DNA of 64,000 bases from an uncultured Lachnospiraceae bacterium (GCA_947566645.1 CANOKL010000014.1:1-64000), one strand, 5' to 3'; numbered from the stretch's first letter, positions 25,599 through 35,164 are shown. Numbers and translations: made by a program. Notes: generated by a model from the letters alone, not told the origin.

Positions 25599-26486
25599 TT
25601 TATATAGAGTAGAAAAATCCGTATTAACCGATAGATCTGTTTTGGAACAATTTTGCTTTCTCCATTCCTGAGGTGACAGACCATAGCATTTCTTGAAAGC
25701 TTGGGAGAAATAGAGTTGATTAGGATAACCACACTTGGAGGCTATTGTTTTAATGGGCAGATCGGTGAGACGCATTAACTCAGTGGCGTTCGTCAGGCGT
25801 TGGTGGATTAGAAACTCCTGAGGAGAACAGCCCATTACTTTTTTGAATTTCCGGCTGAAATAATTACGGTTCAATTTGCAGAAGTCGGCCACCTCATCAA
25901 TTGTCAGTTCACGGCTGCAGTTTTGCTGGATGTAAGCCACAGCCTCATTGATATAAAAGTCTTTCTGATTTTTTTTCGCAATAATCTGTCGGCTGGATGA
26001 ATACTCGATAAGTTCATCCAGAAACAAATATAATTGTCCTACCAGGTGGATGGAAGATCTTGTAGAGTTCTCATAAAAGTAAAGCATCCGTTTTTGCAGC
26101 AGTTCTCCCTGTTTTATATTTTGCGGAAGGTAAATAGGCTGATCCCAATGAAGGCCCGCCTGGAGCAGACATTCCTCCGCGCGGATTCCGTCAAATTCTA
26201 TCCAAACGTATTTCCATGGATTCTTTTCATCTGCGGTATACATATTAACTTGTCCGGGGCAAATTAGGAATGCCTGATTTGCTTCCAAGTAATATTCATG
26301 TATTTCACCGTTGGTGGAATGAGAGAATAGCATTCCCTTTCCACTGATGATGTAATGAAATAAGTAGTGATTGCGAACATAAGGACCGAAAGAGTGGAGA
26401 GGCTTACATTCTTCCCACCCATACTGATAGGGCCGTATGTCCAGAAAATGCTCGTTGGGGAAAAGAGAAATATGGTTTGTTTCCAT
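25593..26486 (-). CDS. AraC-family regulator next to the alpha-galactoside locus
   Basis: 297 residues from ATG 26486, chosen because AGAAGGAGC lies about 10 bases upstream; a longer start at 26513 lacks a site. The N-terminal cupin-like sensing domain (about 10-160) has HYIISGKGMLF and ANQAFLICPGQVNMYTADEKNPWKYVWIEFDG, the pattern of sugar-sensing AraC regulators. The C-terminal pair of helix-turn-helix motifs (about 190-290) includes ELTIDEVADFCKLNRNYFSRKFKKVMG and IASKCGYPNQLYFSQAFKKCYG. It is convergent with the GH36 gene. It resembles MsmR/RafR-type activators and probably switches on the importer and GH36 in response to alpha-galactosides. Confidence 0.85.
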   Translation of the reverse strand: METNHISLFPNEHFLDIRPYQYGWEECKPLHSFGPYVRNHYLFHYIISGKGMLFSHSTNGEIHEYYLEANQAFLICPGQVNMYTADEKNPWKYVWIEFDGIRAEECLLQAGLHWDQPIYLPQNIKQGELLQKRMLYFYENSTRSSIHLVGQLYLFLDELIEYSSSRQIIAKKNQKDFYINEAVAYIQQNCSRELTIDEVADFCKLNRNYFSRKFKKVMGCSPQEFLIHQRLTNATELMRLTDLPIKTIASKCGYPNQLYFSQAFKKCYGLSPQEWRKQNCSKTDLSVNTDFSTLYKK

Positions 26487-26573
26487 TAATACGCAGCTCC
26501 TTCTAAACATCATAATTCGTTTTCTTAATGTATAATAGTAATATTATATAGTATTAGCGGGTGAACAACACGA

Positions 26574-27626
26574 TTATGGTATAGAAGGGCTATGCTGATT
26601 GCGGTAATCAATCGGTGTTGTTCCATAATATTTTCGAAAAGTACGAATAAAATGTTCTTGGTTTTGATATCCGCAGGCAATGGAAATGTCCTTAATCTTG
26701 AGCGTTGTGTTAAGAAGGTAGTCTCTGGCAGCCTGCATTTTTTTCTCCAAAATATAACCGCTGAAATTATAGCCGGTCAGCTCTTTCAAAAGTGAGGACA
26801 TGTGTTGAGGAGTATAGTGGAACTTATCTGCAAGTTCCTGAAGGGAAGTGTGTTGATAGTTTTCCTCTATATATTGGAGTATTCCATAATTGATACCGTC
26901 TTGTTTCCTGTGTATCTGCGGCAATTCGCAAGTGCTTTCATAGTCTCTGATCAGGATACCGAGTAAAAGAAGAAATTCTGCATCCATCATATATACATAA
27001 TAAGGTTTTTTTTCTAGCGATTCCTGACATATATTAAGCACAATATCCATAATGGCAGGATTTCCGTTTGTATGAAAAATTACGTAGTCATTTACACTGT
27101 TATAGTATACGTTCCCCATAAAAATTTTGGACAACACATCATTACCGTGAAGCAGTGAGAGGCAGATGCTCTTGAAATGCTTTTCTGGAATCAGTAGATT
27201 CACCAGTACAGTATAATTCTGAACGTCTACCGAATGGCTGACCATAGGCGGAATAAGGCAGAAATCACCGCTGTACATTTGAAGACGTTTGGAATTGATC
27301 TGCTGCATAAATTCGCCTTCCAAACAAACCTGCAACTCAAAAAAATTGTGCCGGTGCATAGAAGCAGGCGTATATCTGTCATGTTGGACAACCATATAGT
27401 GCTGCTCCGGTGCGTGGCAAAAGAAGATGTCAGATGAAAATGTGTTATCATTCAAGTCTGGTACCCGTGGCAGATGGAGTCCTGAACTTTTTTCGGCATC
27501 AGTGATCGGAACTTCCAGAGACAGATTGACGGGTTCCATATTTTTGACATCCTGCCTCCGGTTACGATGAAGAAGTTCCCAAGGAGTATAATCATGCAAA
27601 GTTTTCATAAGTTCATCTCTATTCAT
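26574..27626 (-). CDS. AraC-family regulator divergent from GH30
   Basis: 350 residues from ATG 27626, which has AGAGGAG about 9 bases upstream; longer starts lack one. The cupin-type N-terminal domain has HDRYTPASMHRHNFFELQV and GDFCLIPPMVSHSVDV. Two helix-turn-helix motifs sit at the C-terminus: TSLQELADKFHYTPQHMSSLLKELTGYNF and DISIACGYQNQEHFIRTFRKYYG. It is divergent from the GH30 gene across 240 bases. The 33-base box found there also occurs upstream of the GH78 operon, making this regulator the best candidate to control both. The effector is unknown. Confidence 0.85.
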   Translation of the reverse strand: MNRDELMKTLHDYTPWELLHRNRRQDVKNMEPVNLSLEVPITDAEKSSGLHLPRVPDLNDNTFSSDIFFCHAPEQHYMVVQHDRYTPASMHRHNFFELQVCLEGEFMQQINSKRLQMYSGDFCLIPPMVSHSVDVQNYTVLVNLLIPEKHFKSICLSLLHGNDVLSKIFMGNVYYNSVNDYVIFHTNGNPAIMDIVLNICQESLEKKPYYVYMMDAEFLLLLGILIRDYESTCELPQIHRKQDGINYGILQYIEENYQHTSLQELADKFHYTPQHMSSLLKELTGYNFSGYILEKKMQAARDYLLNTTLKIKDISIACGYQNQEHFIRTFRKYYGTTPIDYRNQHSPSIP

Positions 27627-27758
27627 AAAGTTCAACTCCTCTTTATTCATACTGAAAATAGAATAGTTTATGGTAGAATCATGTAAATATATCAATAATA
27701 TAACACGTTTTCGATGATAATACATCAAAATTTTCTCAGAATTTCGTGAAGATAAGAA

Positions 27759-27791
27759 AAAATATCAATGAATATGATTGTCATAGACAAT
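27759..27791 (+). promoter_or_regulatory. 33-base box shared with the GH78 operon, copy 2
   Basis: AAAATATCAATGAATATGA then 5 bases then ATAGACAAT. The downstream half includes the perfect inverted repeat ATTGTC-ATA-GACAAT. It lies about 75 bases before the GH30 start and next to the divergent AraC gene. Confidence 0.55.
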
Positions 27792-27865
27792 TGTGATTAA
27801 ATGAAAAAAATATATAATTTCATTTAAGAAAAATATAGAATATGAAAACAAAAGGAGAAGGGATT

Positions 27866-29242
27866 ATGACACTGAAATATTATACGGATATGGCTGGCGC
27901 TGGTTATGATAACAAATTTTTCCAAACTGTGCAGTTGCATGATGATATATCAGAAGTAGAAACGCAGGTAATTAATCTATATCCAGAATTGACTTATGAA
28001 ACTTTTGAAGGATTTGGAGGAGCGGTTACGGAGTCATCAGGATATGTATATTTACTTATGAATGAAAAGCAGAGGAAGCATGTAGTTGAGACATATTTTT
28101 CAAAAGATAAAATGAATTACCGGTTTGTACGTATCCACATGGATAGCTGTGATTTTTGCTTAAATACATATGAGGCAATGTCAGATCCGAAAGACCTGGA
28201 ATTGAAAAGTTTTTCTTTTAAGAGAACGGAAAAATATATCCTTCCAATGCTTGAAGACATAAAAAAAGTGGCGGGAGATGAATTGAAGCTGATGCTGACA
28301 CCATGGTCTCCGCCGGCATTTATGAAAACCAATGGTAATCGAAAAAAAGGTGGAAGACTCAAGCCAGAATACCGTCAGATGTGGGCGGAATATATCTGTA
28401 GATATATTCAGGAGTTTAGGGACAGGGGATATAATGTTCAGAGGATTTCTCTTCAAAATGAGCCGAAAGCGGTGCAGACGTGGGATTCCTGCCTGTTTAG
28501 TGCAGAAGAGGAAAAAGTATTTTTGCGAGATTTTATGTATCCTGCCATGATGACTCATGGGTATGAAGATATTGAGATTTTTATATGGGATCATAATAAA
28601 GAGAGACTTTATGAACGTGTCAGAGACGTGGTAGATGATAGTACCAGTCATATGGTAACTGGAGCGGCATTTCATTGGTATAGCGGGGATCATTTCGAGG
28701 AAATGGATCTTGTGCGCCGACATTATCCAAATGTGAAAATGATTATGTCAGAGAGCTGTCTGGAATATCGGTTGTTTGATGAGAAGAACATTGAGAATAT
28801 TACAAATAAATTATGTCATGAGATTATTGGAGATCTGAATCATGGAATGTGTGCATTTTATGATTGGAACCTTTTGCTTGATGAAAAAGGTGGTCCTAAT
28901 CATGTAGAGAATTACTGTTATGCGCCGTTTTTGTATAATACAAAAACCGGAAAGCTGATGCCGCAGAAAATACAAAGGCAGTATTATCATTTTACACATA
29001 ATATTACGCCGGGGTCAGTCAGGATTGCAGTTACAAAATATACGGAGCAGATTGATGTAGTAGCATATCATACACCGGAAAATAAAATTGTCGTGGTTCT
29101 TCTGAATAAAAAAGATAACGTACTTCCTGTTAATTTTCGGATACAGGGAAAAGCGGCAGAAGTAATTCTCTTAGGGAAAGAATTGGCAACTTGTATTATT
29201 GATTTAGAAAACAATAGCCAAGTAAAAACCAACAGATACTAA
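27866..29242 (+). CDS. GH30-family glycoside hydrolase
   Basis: 458 residues from ATG 27866; an upstream in-frame ATG at 27842 is less likely because AAAGGAG falls between them at proper spacing. No signal peptide. The motif TFEGFGGAVTESS is the GH30 N-terminal signature; the acid/base is Glu199 in SLQNEP and the nucleophile is Glu296 in MSESC. A C-terminal beta domain (about 380-458) follows with VVVLLNKKDN. GH30 enzymes act as glucosylceramidase-type beta-glucosidases, beta-1,6-glucanases, beta-fucosidases or xylanases; the substrate cannot be chosen here. The intracellular location and AraC control suggest it acts on imported oligosaccharides or glycosides. Confidence 0.88.
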   Translation: MTLKYYTDMAGAGYDNKFFQTVQLHDDISEVETQVINLYPELTYETFEGFGGAVTESSGYVYLLMNEKQRKHVVETYFSKDKMNYRFVRIHMDSCDFCLNTYEAMSDPKDLELKSFSFKRTEKYILPMLEDIKKVAGDELKLMLTPWSPPAFMKTNGNRKKGGRLKPEYRQMWAEYICRYIQEFRDRGYNVQRISLQNEPKAVQTWDSCLFSAEEEKVFLRDFMYPAMMTHGYEDIEIFIWDHNKERLYERVRDVVDDSTSHMVTGAAFHWYSGDHFEEMDLVRRHYPNVKMIMSESCLEYRLFDEKNIENITNKLCHEIIGDLNHGMCAFYDWNLLLDEKGGPNHVENYCYAPFLYNTKTGKLMPQKIQRQYYHFTHNITPGSVRIAVTKYTEQIDVVAYHTPENKIVVVLLNKKDNVLPVNFRIQGKAAEVILLGKELATCIIDLENNSQVKTNRY

Positions 29243-29258
29243 AATTTCTATCTGTTGG
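29229..29258. terminator. Hairpin overlapping the GH30 stop codon
   Basis: CCAACAGATA and TATCTGTTGG, a perfect 10-bp stem with a 10-base AT loop. The gene stop lies in the loop, between convergent genes. Confidence 0.6.
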
Positions 29259-29276
29259 TATAAGGGATTGCTTTGA

Positions 29277-29621
29277 TTAAAATTTATGATCACGTAATAA
29301 TTGTTCAGCTAGGAAATCTAATGTGGCAAGAAGAATTTTTTGATTTTCTTGACTACATGCTTGAAATTTGCCAATGAAACGTTGTACTGCTTCATTATCA
29401 ACGGATATTTTGGATGGGAACAGAGTATTTGCAGAGATACCTAACCGCTCTATTATCTGTGCTAAAGTTTCATAAGTTGCATTTTTTCGTCCTTTTTCAA
29501 TATCTTGGATTGTTTTCACTGCCAATCCACATTGATCTGCCAGTTCCTGCTGGGTAAGGTGACAATCCTTCCTTGCAGTACGAATACGATTTCCTAAATA
29601 AGTTAACTTGTCTATCGGCAT
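29277..29621 (-). CDS. XRE-family regulator of the mobile element
   Basis: 114 residues. The N-terminal helix-turn-helix domain (about 6-62) reads LGNRIRTARKDCHLTQQELADQCGLAVKTIQDIEKGRKNATYETLAQIIERLGI. The C-terminal 50 residues are a helical segment with QRFIGKFQACSQENQKILLATLDFLAEQLL, possibly for dimerisation. In position (opposite strand, just before the sigma-like gene) it matches the orf9-type repressor of Tn916-like elements. It probably controls excision and transfer genes. Confidence 0.85.
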   Translation of the reverse strand: MPIDKLTYLGNRIRTARKDCHLTQQELADQCGLAVKTIQDIEKGRKNATYETLAQIIERLGISANTLFPSKISVDNEAVQRFIGKFQACSQENQKILLATLDFLAEQLLRDHKF

Positions 29622-30207
29622 ATTAGCTCACCTCAAATATATTCTATCGTACTGGTTATGGAATTTACATTCCCTCAAAGTATGTATTGAAAAGGTGCTA
29701 ATATGCCGATTTGAAATGAAATGTGAAAACTCTGCTGAATAAAAAAACAGCTTTTTGCAGCAGGGTTTATCTGTATAACTGTTTGTGAATTGCTGTAGGT
29801 GTAATTCATGGACGGTTTTATTTTTCAGCAACAACAAAGTAATAGGTATTGGTCAAAAAAAATTCAGTTCCTCCATGGAATGAGTTTAGGCAAAAACATA
29901 TACTTTTATACCGATTAGAAATATATAATAGCACTTATAATAAATTAAAAATGAGAAACACCAAGAAGCATGACAGGCATCTTGGTGTTTTATTTTTTGC
30001 CGACATTTTTCGACATCGGAGCGTATGTCGTTCTCCTCCTTTTCATTCGCAAAAAAATGGACAGGAAGGAGCAATAAGACACGCAGAAAAAATATCAAAT
30101 ATTTTTCAAAACTTCGATAATTTCCGCAAAACTAGTTCTCCTAGGTATGAAAGGGAGAATCAAGCACTTTTTACTACGGCTTTCATGCAGAGGGGAGGTG
30201 ATCCCCT
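29622..30207. other. Non-coding leader before the sigma-like gene, with a strong terminator
   Basis: No supportable gene. AAACACCAAG (29956-29965) pairs with CTTGGTGTTT (29981-29990) and is followed by TATTTTTTG, a clear intrinsic terminator or attenuator. A further CGACAT/ATGTCG pair occurs near 30001-30029. Long attenuated leaders before regulatory genes are known in Tn916-type elements. Confidence 0.6.
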
Positions 30208-30618
30208 TTGGAACTGACCAGACAGGAAAAAGATATTATACGGAGAAAATTCTGCAAGTATTGCATTAAGGTTATGGAAGGCGAAGCATTGTATTATCTG
30301 CGGCAGTTAGAGAAACAGAAGGAACGGGAGGTATGTTTTTCAGATTTAACGCCGGAACAAGAAAATCAATTAAGCACATATGATGATTTGCTGGAAACAA
30401 ATTATTTCCAAGTAATGGACATGGACGTGCCCGTGCGCGATGAAGATATCAGTAGTGCTTTGGAAAAGCTTCCGGGACGAAAACGCATGATTATACTTAT
30501 GGCTTTTTTTCTGGATATGACAGAACAGGAAATTGCTGATTATTACCATTTGGTACAGAGTACCGTACATTACCACAAAGCAGAATCTTTGCGGATGTTA
30601 AAAGATATTTTGGAGTAA
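30208..30618 (+). CDS. Sigma-70-like factor of a conjugative element
   Basis: 136 residues starting at TTG 30208, chosen because AGGGGAGGTG lies about 7 bases upstream and no ATG fits. The C-terminal region-4-like helix-turn-helix reads ALEKLPGRKRMIILMAFFLDMTEQEIADYYHLVQSTVHYHKAESLRMLK. The N-terminal half (KFCKYCIKVMEGEALYYLRQLEKQKEREV) matches sigma-like proteins encoded between the XRE repressor and excision genes in Tn916/CTn elements, equivalent to orf7. It probably activates the integration and transfer genes. It is followed 5 bases later by the orf8-like gene. Confidence 0.8.
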   Translation: MELTRQEKDIIRRKFCKYCIKVMEGEALYYLRQLEKQKEREVCFSDLTPEQENQLSTYDDLLETNYFQVMDMDVPVRDEDISSALEKLPGRKRMIILMAFFLDMTEQEIADYYHLVQSTVHYHKAESLRMLKDILE

Positions 30619-30623
30619 TACAT

Positions 30624-30863
30624 ATGAAAACTAAGAAGTATAGAGAACAGATTGAATTTGAGGTTATTCAAGCAGCCATACGAGGTGACGTTGATTCTAT
30701 TAACAAAATTGTTGCGTACTTTCAGCCATATATCAATGCCAGATGTAAGAGGAAGTTTAAGGATGAATTTGGATATGAGCAGTATGTAACAGATGAATAT
30801 ATGAAACGCCGACTGGAAACAAAACTTATTACTAAAATTCTGGATTTCAAAATCCAAGTTTGA
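30624..30863 (+). CDS. Small helix-turn-helix protein (Tn916 orf8-like)
   Basis: 79 residues. FEVIQAAIRGDVDSINKIVAYFQPYINARCKRKFKDEFGYEQYVTDEYMKRRLETKLITKIL is the pattern of the short helix-turn-helix proteins that follow the sigma-like gene in Tn916 and Tn1549 relatives, which resemble sigma region 2. It sits 5 bases after the sigma-like gene, so they form one operon and may act together as a two-part sigma factor. That is an inference from family layout. Confidence 0.75.
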   Translation: MKTKKYREQIEFEVIQAAIRGDVDSINKIVAYFQPYINARCKRKFKDEFGYEQYVTDEYMKRRLETKLITKILDFKIQV

Positions 30864-31377
30864 CAATTCCGGGAGGAATATCCCTTTCTATTCACCGGGA
30901 ATTAAGCAGGAAGATGTACCTTGACAACTTCATATTAAAAATCTTGCAGGACGTAGGGAACAGTTGAGCTATTTAATGAATACGCCAGGACTATCTGTGC
31001 CTGCTACTTTACGACACGATGTCGCAAAGTAGCAGGTATTGAAAACGAGGGAATGTTGTTTCGGGCATTGAAGTAAAGGTACGAGCGATAGATATTTAAT
31101 TATAGGCAAAGAGATAGGGACTTTGCGGCGATGATGCTGTTTCTGACAATGATACTTCCGGAGATAGGCTGCTCCGGTCTGAAAAGATTGCGATTCCTAC
31201 AGAAAATCTGCTAATGGCAGCTTTTCTGTACGTTATGGCGAATGGTGCTGTTTCCTGACAGCCACTTGCAGGATTCTAAAAAAATTGAAAAGTTCTATAT
31301 TTTATTGAACAGCAGACTTTTGATGAGTATGAAGAATAGGACATACATTGTGTAAAATATAATGTAATGTTGGAGGG
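30864..31377. other. Non-coding spacer rich in hairpins
   Basis: No gene is supported. CCTGCTACTTT and AAAGTAGCAGG with inner CGACA/TGTCG make a stem of about 17 bp with a 3-base loop at 31000-31036. CCGGAG/CTCCGG (about 31154-31173) and an ACAGAAAA/TTTTCTGT pair (about 31199-31231) follow. GATGCTGTTTCTGACA near 31131 and GTGCTGTTTCCTGACA near 31237 are imperfect direct repeats. Confidence 0.6.
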
Positions 31378-31653
31378 ATGGATATGTATTTGTCGGAAGA
31401 AGAATTACATAGGATGGAACGGGCAGACATAAGAAAAGCCGTTCTGGATAATTTGGCGGATATAAGTAAGATTAAATTAGATATGAAAAAATCTGTTTCC
31501 GCCAGAGTGGAGGAATATGTGCAGAAAGTTGGCAATCCTTTTCTTGTACGGGTAGGAGATTATGTAGTGAAGATTGGCTATTCCGATTGTGAGGAAACAT
31601 TGAATGACAGGATGAAGCAGTATATCAGGAAGATTGCAGAAATAAAGTATTAG
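31378..31653 (+). CDS. Small protein resembling DUF6870
   Basis: 91 residues. LSEEELHRMERADIRKAVLDNLADISKIKLD is a helical N-terminus, and FLVRVGDYVVKIGYSDCEETLNDRMKQYIRKI is the conserved C-terminal strand-helix part. The pattern matches the small DUF6870-type proteins found directly upstream of serine recombinase genes in clostridial mobile elements. Function is unknown; an excision cofactor is possible given its position before the recombinase genes, but not shown. TTGGAGG lies close before the start. Confidence 0.6.
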   Translation: MDMYLSEEELHRMERADIRKAVLDNLADISKIKLDMKKSVSARVEEYVQKVGNPFLVRVGDYVVKIGYSDCEETLNDRMKQYIRKIAEIKY

Positions 31654-31816
31654 TAAAAACCTTTACAAGGGGCGGAAGATATGGTAGTCTATAGGCAGGA
31701 TTAAACAGCGGAATCCTAGCTTTATGAAACAGATACAAACCTCGTAGGACAGGTTTTGCTAACTGAAAGCACAATTGAGTGTGTGGATAAGAGAATGAAG
31801 TTAGGAGCTGGATAGA

Positions 31817-33475
31817 ATGAAAGAACATGTTTATTTTGTTGCTGTCTATCTTCGCCTGTCCAGGGATGATGAGGATATTGACGGCAGCACAAAATCAGAG
31901 AGCAACAGCATAAGCTCGCAAAGAGAATTGGTTCGTTCTTATATCAGGGAACATGATGATATGGAATTGTTTGACATCTACGTGGATGACGGTTATTCTG
32001 GAGCCAATTTTGACAGGCCGGAATTTAAAAGAATGATGGCGGATATTGAAGCGGGAAATGTGAATTGCGTGATAGTGAAAGACTTGTCCAGATTGGGACG
32101 AGATTATATTGAAGCCGGGCGGTTGATTCAAAAGACCTTCCCGGCTTTTCATGTGCGTTTTATTGCTATAACAGACCATTTTGACAGCCAGACTGCAGAC
32201 ACGAATACAAAATCACTTGTCCTTCCTGTAAAAAACTTTATTAATGATTCTTATTGTAGAGATATTTCCGGAAAAGTGAAGAGCCACCAGCAGACAAAGC
32301 GAGAGCAGGGGAAATTTATAGGAGCCTTTACTGTATATGGCTATCGGAAATCTGCAGAGGATAAAAACAAACTCTGCCTAGATGACTATGCTGCTGAAAT
32401 TGTCAGAAAGATATTTGCCTGGAAACGGGAGGGAATGAGTACACAGGCAATTGCACAGAGATTAAATGAGCTTGGGATACTCTCACCATTAGAATATAAA
32501 AAATCCCGTGGTGAAAAATTTTCTACTGGATTCCGTACTAATTTGACGGCAAAGTGGTCGGCGGTGGCCGTAAAAAGAATATTGACCAATGAAATATACA
32601 CAGGGGTAATGGTTCAGGGAAAGAATGAGAAAGTCAATTATAAGGTAAAGAAAACGGTTGCAAAACCGCAGGAAGAATGGGTTCGGGTGGAAGGAACACA
32701 TGAGGCGATCATATCCCGTGAGGATTTTGAAACGGTACAGAATCTTTTAAAGGTTGATACTAAGGCAAAAGCAGGTTCATCATGTTCCCATCTTTTCTCA
32801 GGGCTTCTGTTCTGCGGAGACTGCAAAGAACCGATGACCCGAAGGGTAAACCGTTATAAAGGTATTTCAAAGGTTTATTTTATCTGTTCAACAAGGAATA
32901 AGGGTAAAGGCTGTACACGGCACAGTATCCTGGAGGATGACTTAAAAGAGATTGTGTTCCGGACGTTACAGGTACATGTTTCTGTATTTTTAGACGTGTG
33001 CAGCCAGTTGGCACATATTCAGGAAATGGAGGTGAATTTTGAGGAAGTAGCCAGATTTGACAGAGAGATTGAAAGACTTCATAAGGAACAGGACAAATAT
33101 CTGGAGCTTCGCATGGGACTGTATGAAGATTTAAAGTCAGGGCTGCTTACGGAAACAGATTTTAAAAATTTCCGTGCAATCTATGAAAAACAATATGAGG
33201 AAACAAAAAGCGCTTTGCAAAAACAGGAAGATATGATCAAGCAGTTATTCCGAAACGGAGTCGCATCGGGTGTCAAACTGGAAAGATTTAAGGAGGCTAT
33301 GAAGCTGACAACACTTGACCGGGATACGCTTTTGTGTTTTGTGAGCAGGATAGAAGTATATGAGGAGAAAAAGGTCTATGTGGAGTTTCGTGGGAAAGAA
33401 GAATTTCATAAGATGTTAGTCCTGCAAGAGTATTTGGAATCGAAAGCAGGGAGTGGAAAGGAGGTGGAAGTATAA
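31817..33475 (+). CDS. Large serine recombinase, first of trio
   Basis: 552 residues. The resolvase domain (about 5-150) has the catalytic Ser in VYLRLSRDD and the Arg motif VIVKDLSRLGRDYIE. The recombinase domain (about 170-280) has FTVYGYRKS and VKRILTNEIYTGVM. A zinc ribbon (about 330-375) has CGDCKEPM and CSTRNKGKGC. A coiled coil (about 400-480) and a DUF4368-like end (LTTLDRDTLLCFVSRIEVYEEKKVYVEF) follow. It is of the TnpX/TndX type used by Tn4451 and Tn5397. It abuts the second recombinase gene with no gap. Confidence 0.92.
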   Translation: MKEHVYFVAVYLRLSRDDEDIDGSTKSESNSISSQRELVRSYIREHDDMELFDIYVDDGYSGANFDRPEFKRMMADIEAGNVNCVIVKDLSRLGRDYIEAGRLIQKTFPAFHVRFIAITDHFDSQTADTNTKSLVLPVKNFINDSYCRDISGKVKSHQQTKREQGKFIGAFTVYGYRKSAEDKNKLCLDDYAAEIVRKIFAWKREGMSTQAIAQRLNELGILSPLEYKKSRGEKFSTGFRTNLTAKWSAVAVKRILTNEIYTGVMVQGKNEKVNYKVKKTVAKPQEEWVRVEGTHEAIISREDFETVQNLLKVDTKAKAGSSCSHLFSGLLFCGDCKEPMTRRVNRYKGISKVYFICSTRNKGKGCTRHSILEDDLKEIVFRTLQVHVSVFLDVCSQLAHIQEMEVNFEEVARFDREIERLHKEQDKYLELRMGLYEDLKSGLLTETDFKNFRAIYEKQYEETKSALQKQEDMIKQLFRNGVASGVKLERFKEAMKLTTLDRDTLLCFVSRIEVYEEKKVYVEFRGKEEFHKMLVLQEYLESKAGSGKEVEV

Positions 33476-35164
33476 ATGGCAAGAATGTCAAAAAAGACGA
33501 AGGAAATGCAGCAGTCTGTAAAAATGGCAGAATGTATCTGGAATGCCGGTATTTATGCCAGACTATCCGTGGATAGCCATGACCGGAAAAATGAATCCAT
33601 AGATTCACAGATAGAAATTGCAAAAGAGTATATCCAGAAATCTGAAAATATTGTGCTTACGGAGTGCTATACGGATTTAGGAAAGACCGGAACAAATTTT
33701 GAACGTGAAGGATTTGAGGAGATGATGGCAGATGTTCGCCGTCATAAGATCAACTGTGTGATTGTAAAGGACTTCTCAAGATTTGGGCGTAATTATATAG
33801 AAACCGGAAACTATATGGAGAAGATTTTTCCGTTTTTTAACGTCAGGTTTATTTCTGTGTCTGACTGCTATGATAGCCACCGGACACAAGGTGATAACGA
33901 TATTCTGGCAGTCAATCTGAAAAATATAGTGAATGAGTTGTATGCAAAAGACTGTGCGGAGAAAGTAAGGACAATTAAAAAGTCAAAAATGGAACAGGGA
34001 TGTTATGTAGGCGGTATTCCTTCCTATGGTTATTTTGCCAGATGGATCAATGGAAAGAAGGTTCTTTTTCCAGAGGAAGGTGCAAGCGATGTGGTGAGAA
34101 ATATATACCGTTTGTTTGATGAAGGAAAAAGAATCAGAGAGATTATTTTCTGGCTGTATGAACAACATGTCCATAGGCCGAGTGACTATAAAAGGGTTGG
34201 GCATGTACATAGTAAAGAAGGAGAATTGTTGAAACAATGGTCTGATCAGACGATAAGGACGATTCTAACAAATCCTGTATATATTGGTACATTAGTTCAA
34301 ATCCGGGTAGGTGATAAAATTTACCGTAATGGGGATAGGCATAATATTGAACCGGATGAAGTGATTACGGTTGAACATACACATGAGCCGATCATTAGTG
34401 AAGATTTATTTTACCGTGTTTCATCTAAAATAGAAGAAAAAAGGGAAATAGAGCTTCAGAAGAAAAAGTTGTCCAAAGATACATTGCCGGAGGATATTTA
34501 TAAAGATCTGCTCTATTGCGGTGAGTGCGGCAGTAAATTAAGAAGAACATGTGGGTCAAACAGGAAATCTTATCAGGTGTCTGTAAGGACATATTCTTAC
34601 GGATGCCCCAATATACAAAGAATTGATGCGTTGAAATGTGACAACCATTTTATGTCATTTCATGCAATTAACAGAATTGTATTGGAAACGCTGCGAAAAG
34701 AATTTGATTTGTCGGGAGTGCGAATGAAAACACTGGTAGATTTTAACCGGGAACAGGCCAGGCAGAAAGAAAAGAGTGAAGAGAAAAGAAAGAGGGCTAT
34801 TCAGGCACGTATTCAGGATGTGGATATTGAAATGAGTTCCATTTACATACAATACAGGTCGGGCAGGATAGATAAGGAGGCATTTCTAAATTTAAAAGTA
34901 AGCAAGGAAACAGAAAAAAGAAATATGATAAAAGAACTGTCAAAACTGGAAACAGATATGGAACATATGCGCAAAGAAGCAGAAGAAATGAATTATTTTA
35001 TCCGTTGTCTGTGGAAGGGAAAGGACAGCGCAAGACTCGACAGACAGACAGTATGCTGTCTAGTGAAAAGGATTACTGTCTATAAAGACAGACGTGTGGA
35101 AATATTATTTAATTTCAGCAAAGGGCAGATTGAACAGTGCAGGAGGGAGGCGTGTGGCAAATGA
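33476..35164 (+). CDS. Large serine recombinase, second of trio
   Basis: 562 residues. The catalytic Ser is in GIYARLSVDSHD, with VIVKDFSRFGRNYIETG. The recombinase domain has GIPSYGYFAR and IRTILTNPVYIGTLVQ. The zinc ribbon has CGECGSKLRRTCG and a later Cys pair. A coiled-coil stretch (about 415-510) and the C-terminal VKRITVYKDRRVEILFNF follow. The start directly follows the stop of the first recombinase gene with AAAGGAGG upstream, and its stop overlaps the third gene (ATGA). It is distinct in sequence from its two neighbours, so the trio is not a recent duplication. Confidence 0.92.
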   Translation: MARMSKKTKEMQQSVKMAECIWNAGIYARLSVDSHDRKNESIDSQIEIAKEYIQKSENIVLTECYTDLGKTGTNFEREGFEEMMADVRRHKINCVIVKDFSRFGRNYIETGNYMEKIFPFFNVRFISVSDCYDSHRTQGDNDILAVNLKNIVNELYAKDCAEKVRTIKKSKMEQGCYVGGIPSYGYFARWINGKKVLFPEEGASDVVRNIYRLFDEGKRIREIIFWLYEQHVHRPSDYKRVGHVHSKEGELLKQWSDQTIRTILTNPVYIGTLVQIRVGDKIYRNGDRHNIEPDEVITVEHTHEPIISEDLFYRVSSKIEEKREIELQKKKLSKDTLPEDIYKDLLYCGECGSKLRRTCGSNRKSYQVSVRTYSYGCPNIQRIDALKCDNHFMSFHAINRIVLETLRKEFDLSGVRMKTLVDFNREQARQKEKSEEKRKRAIQARIQDVDIEMSSIYIQYRSGRIDKEAFLNLKVSKETEKRNMIKELSKLETDMEHMRKEAEEMNYFIRCLWKGKDSARLDRQTVCCLVKRITVYKDRRVEILFNFSKGQIEQCRREACGK

